A DNA stretch of 64,000 bases from Hydractinia symbiolongicarpus. Lineage: Eukaryota; Cnidaria; Hydrozoa; Anthoathecata; Hydractiniidae. Below are positions 60,399 through 64,000 of the stretch, piece after piece. The stretch is from assembly GCF_029227915.1 (NCBI RefSeq), contig NC_079885.1, positions 868,001 to 932,000 of the forward strand, written 5' to 3'. The translations under genes were made by a program, and so were the position numbers. The notes under the pieces were generated by a model that saw only the letters and a program-made list of their open reading frames with translations, searched no databases and was not told the origin of the DNA. Numbering within the stretch: position 1 is the first letter of the stretch; the number at the start of each line of letters is the position of its first letter.

Positions 60399-61817
60399 CA
60401 GGAAATGAGTTTACTCCCTGGGTACTTTCTTTGTATACTTTTGACTATACGGGCCGAGTCCGGGATTTACGGGAAATCGCAGGTTTTCGTTTGCCGGCGA
60501 TTAAACTTCTTTTATCCAGCGTCTCATCAAAAATGAAAACATTCTTGAAAACTACAAGTCTCATGCGTTTTAGTGGTGAAATAATAATTTAAAAAATCGT
60601 TTGGGAAATGAGTTTACACCCTGGGTACTTTCTTTGTATACTTTTGACTATACGGGCCGAGTCCGGGATTAACGAGAAATCGCAGGTTTTCGTTTGCCGG
60701 CGATTAAACTTCTTTTATTCAGCGTCTCATCAAAAAAGAAAACATTTTTAAAAACTACAAGTCTTATGCGTTTTAGTGGTGAAAAAATAATTTAAAAAAT
60801 CGTTCTGGAAATGTGTTTACTCCCTGAGTACTTTCTTTGTATACTTTTGACTATACGGGCCGAGTCCGGGATTTACAGGAAATCGCAGGTTTTCGTTTGC
60901 CGGCGATTAAACTGCTTTTATTCAGCGTCTCATCAAAAATGAAAACATTCTTGAAAACTACAAGTCTCATGCGTTTTAGTGGTGAAATAATAATTTAAAA
61001 AATCGTTTGGGAAATGAGTTTACCTCTGGGTACTTTCTTTGTATACTTTTGACTATACGGGCCGAGTCCAGGATTTACGGGAAATCGCAGGTTTTCGTTT
61101 GCCGGCGATTAAACTTCTTTTATTCACCGTCTCATCAAAAATGAAAACATTTTTAAAAACTACAAGTCTCATGCGTTTTAGTGCTGAAAAAATAATTTAA
61201 AAAATCGTTCTGGAAATGAGTTTACTCACAGGGTACTTTCTTTGTATACATTCGACTATACGGGCCAAGCCCAGGATTTACGGGAAATCGCGGGTTTTTG
61301 TTTTCCGGCGATTGAACCTCTTTCATTAAGCGTCTCATCAAAAATGAAAACATTTTTGAAAACTACAAGTCTCATGCGTTTTAGTGGTGAAAAAAAAATT
61401 AAAAAATCGTTCGGGAAATGAGTTTACTCCCTGGGTACTTTCTTTGTATACTTTTGACTATACGGGCCGAGTCCGGGATTTACAGGAAATCGCAGGTTTT
61501 CGTTTGCCGGCGATTAAACTTCTTTTATTCAGCGTCTCATCAAAAATGAAAACATTCTTGAAAACTACAAGTCTCATGCGTTTTAGTGGTGAAATAATAA
61601 TTTGAAAAATCGTTTGGGAAATGAGTTTACACCCTGGGTACTTTCTTTGTATACTTTTGACTATACGGGCCGAGTCCGGGATTAACGAGAAATCGCAGGT
61701 TTTCGTTTGCCGGCGATTAAACTTCTTTTATTCAGCGTCTCATCGAAAATGAAAACATTTTTAAAAACTACAAGTCTCATGCGTTTTAGTGGTGAAAAAG
61801 TAATTTAAAAAATCGTT
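60399..61817 (-). repeat. Mixed monomers between two block systems
   Basis: Seven monomers (203, 203, 203, 202, 202, 203, 203). Markers GGGATTAACGAGAAATC (60665 and 61679) and GATTTACAGGAAATC repeat about 1014 bp apart, so a partial five-monomer repeat is present. Small deletions occur in GAGTTTACCTCTGGG (about 61015) and in the A-run near 61395. Confidence 0.7.
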
Positions 61818-64000
61818 CGGGAAATCAGTTTACTCCCTGGGTACTTTCTTTGTATACTTTTGACTAAACGGGCCAAGCCGGGATTTACGGGAAATCGCGG
61901 GTTTTCTTTTTATTCAGCGTCTCATCAAAAATGAAAACATTTTTAAAAACTACAAGTCTTATGCGTTTTAGTGGTGAAAAAATAATTTAAAAAATCGTTC
62001 TGGAAATGAGTTTACTCCCTGGGTACTTTCTTTGTATACTTTTGATTATACGGGCCGAGTCCGGGATTTACAGGAATTCGCAGGTTTTCGTTTGCCGGCG
62101 ATTAAACTGCTTTTATTCAGCGTCTCATCAAAAATGAAAACATTCTTGAAAACTACAAGTCTCATGCGTTTTAGTGGTGAAATAATAATTTAAAAAATCG
62201 TTCGGGAAATGAGTTTACTCCATGGTTACTTTCTTTGTATACTTTTGACTATGCGGGCCGAGTCTGGGTTTTACGGGAAATGGCGGGTTTTCGTTTGCCG
62301 GCGATTAAACGTCTTTTATTCAGCGTCTCATCAAAAATGAAAACATTTTTGAAAATTACAAGTGTCATGCGTTTTAGTGGTGAAAAAATAATTTAAAAAA
62401 TCGTTTGGGAAATGAGTTTACTCCCTGGGTACTTTCTTTGTATACTTTTGATTATACGGGCCGAGTCAAGGGTTTACGGGAAATGGCGGGTTTTCGTTTG
62501 CCGGCGATTAAACTTCTTTTATTCAGCGTCTCATCAAAAATGAAAACATTTTTAAAAACTACAAGTCTCATGCGTTTTAGTGGCGAAATAATAATTTAAA
62601 AAATCGTTTGGGAAATGAGTTTACACCCTGGGTACTTTCTTTGTATACTTTTGACTATACGAGCCGAGTCCAGGATTTACGGGAAATCGCAGGTTTTCGT
62701 TTGCCGGCGATTAAACTTCTTTTATTCAGCGTCTCATCGAAAATGAAAACATTTTTAAAAACTACAAGTCTCATGCGTTTTAGTGGTGAAAAAGTAATTT
62801 AAAAAATCGTTCGGGAAATGAGTTTACTTCATGGGTACTTTCATTGTATACTTTTGACTATACGGGCCAAGCCGGGATTTACGGGAAATCGCGGGTTTTC
62901 TTTTTATTCAGCGTCTCATCAAAAATGAAAACATTTTTAAAAACTACAAGTCTTATGCGTTTTAGTGGTGAAAAAATAATTTAAAAAATCGTTCTGGAAA
63001 TGAGTTTACTCCCTGGGTACTTTCTTTGTATACTTTTGATTATACGGGCCGAGTCCGCGATTTACAGGAATTCGCAGGTTTTCGTTTGCCGGCGATTAAA
63101 CTGCTTTTATTCAGCGTCTCATCAAAAATGAAAACATTCTTGAAAACTACAAGTCTCATGCGTTTTAGTGGTGAAATAATAATTTAAAAAATCGTTCGGG
63201 AAATGAGTTTACTCCATGGTTACTTTCTTTGTATACTTTTGACTATGCGGGCCGAGTCTGGGTTTTACGGGAAATGGCGGGTTTTCGTTTGCCGGCGATT
63301 AAACGTCTTTTATTCAGCGTCTCATCAAAAATGAAAACATTTTTGAAAATTACAAGTGTCATGCGTTTTAGTGGTGAAAAAATAATTTAAAAAATCGTTT
63401 GGGAAATGAGTTTACTCCCTGGGTACTTTCTTTGTATACTTTTGATTATACGGGCCGAGTCAAGGGTTTACGGGAAATGGCGGGTTTTCGTTTGCCGGCG
63501 ATTAAACTTCTTTTATTCAGCGTCTCATCAAAAATGAAAACATTTTTAAAAACTACAAGTCTCATGCGTTTTAGTGGCGAAATAATAATTTAAAAAATCG
63601 TTTGGGAAATGAGTTTACACCCTGGGTACTTTCTTTGTATACTTTTGACTATACGAGCCGAGTCCAGGATTTACGGGAAATCGCAGGTTTTCGTTTGCCG
63701 GCGATTAAACTTCTTTTATTCAGCGTCTCATCGAAAATGAAAACATTTTTAAAAACTACAAGTCTCATGCGTTTTAGTGGTGAAAAAGTAATTTAAAAAA
63801 TCGTTCGGGAAATGAGTTTACTTCATGGGTACTTTCATTGTATACTTTTGACTATACGGGCCAAGCCGGGATTTACGGGAAATCGTGGGTTTTCTTTTAT
63901 TCAGCGTCTCATCAAAAATGAAAACATTTTTAAAAACTGCAAGTCTTATGCGTTTTAGTGGTGAAAAAATAATTTAAAAAATCGTTCTGGAAATGAATTT
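61818..64000 (-). repeat. 994-bp five-mer, two full copies and the start of a third
   Basis: 61818-62811, 62812-63805 and 63806-64000. Each starts with the short monomer and continues with four 203-bp monomers. Shared private markers are CATGGTTACTTTC, GAAAATTACAAGTGTC, GAGTCAAGGGTTTACG, AGTGGCGAAATAAT and ACGAGCCGAGTCC. The short unit is 182 bp (CTTTTTATTC) in copies 1 and 2, and 181 bp in copy 3. The window ends inside the array. Confidence 0.88.

Larger units (their letters stand above)
25719..64000 (-). repeat. Right satellite array, same monomer family, reverse orientation
   Basis: Reverse complement of the left-arm monomer, tandem from the junction to the window end: a 42-bp partial monomer, about 191 complete monomers, then a 14-bp partial. 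Monomer boundaries (end of AAATCGTT) fall at 25760, 25962, 26164 and onward to 63986. Common lengths are 203, 202, 204 and 181-182 bp. The dominant variant here reads GGGCCGAGTCC, where the left arm nearly always has the equivalent of GGGCCAAGCC. From about 31.8 kb the array is organised into clear multimeric blocks that include a 181-bp monomer, except about 53.7-61.8 kb where blocks lack it. No gene, RNA or mobile element was seen. Confidence 0.97.

Noticed and set aside
1-64000. A CRISPR array or other prokaryotic direct-repeat system
   Set aside because: The repeats are contiguous 203-bp units with no unique spacers between them, and no associated genes are present.
1-64000. A tandemly amplified transposon, rDNA spacer or tRNA/5S cluster
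   Set aside because: I found no terminal inverted repeats or target-site duplications around monomers, no transposase or reverse-transcriptase frame, no A/B-box pair and no rRNA-like segment.

Overview
The whole 64 kb window is tandem satellite DNA and contains no gene that I can support. One AT-rich monomer family, canonically 203 bp, fills it from first base to last. By hand count there are about 129 complete monomers plus a truncated one in the left arm, and about 191 complete monomers plus two partial ones in the right arm. There is no unique sequence, no recognisable mobile element, no RNA gene and no CRISPR-type spacer structure. Every open frame is a short frame recurring once per monomer. 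Arrays of this size with nested higher-order repeats point to a eukaryotic chromosome, in centromeric, pericentromeric or other heterochromatin. I do not recognise the monomer and cannot name the lineage. CpG is in excess within the monomer (about 12 seen, about 7 expected), which makes a host with heavy germline CpG methylation less likely.

Layout. The left arm (1-25718) reads in one orientation, defined here as +, with monomers starting AACGATTTTTT. The right arm (25719-64000) is the same monomer in reverse complement. The switch is a direct join with a 4-base overlap (AAGT, 25715-25718) and no other sequence at the junction. The monomer has an AT-rich half (about 24% GC) carrying a 9-bp dyad, and a half near 50% GC carrying two small adjacent hairpins.

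Length variants are arm-specific. The left arm has 36 short monomers of 190-192 bp, caused by 11-bp deletions near monomer position 170-181. The right arm has 24 short monomers of 181-182 bp, caused by a different, 21-bp deletion, and seven 204-bp monomers with one extra A. I saw none of either deletion class in the opposite arm. The arms therefore seem to have amplified separately since the inversion, although older point-variant subfamilies are shared.

Both arms are built of nested segmental duplications. In the left arm these are blocks of about 3 kb (3237-6207 and 6208-9752), a 2 kb block repeated 10 kb away (10135-12127 and 20149-22141), a 1825-bp nine-mer, a 1588-bp eight-mer and a 1598-bp tandem duplication. 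In the right arm they include 790, 384, 993, 2167, 2412 (three copies), 1195, 992, 1623/2026 and 994 bp blocks. Several chimeric monomers mark the exact places where unequal exchange happened. Monomers beside the inversion junction carry many private changes on both sides, as expected where homogenisation is weak. That symmetry argues for a real, old inversion more than for an assembly misjoin.

I found no undescribed gene system here. The interest lies in the inversion junction, the recurrent breakage site within the monomer, the preserved intermediates of deletion alleles, and the crossover record.
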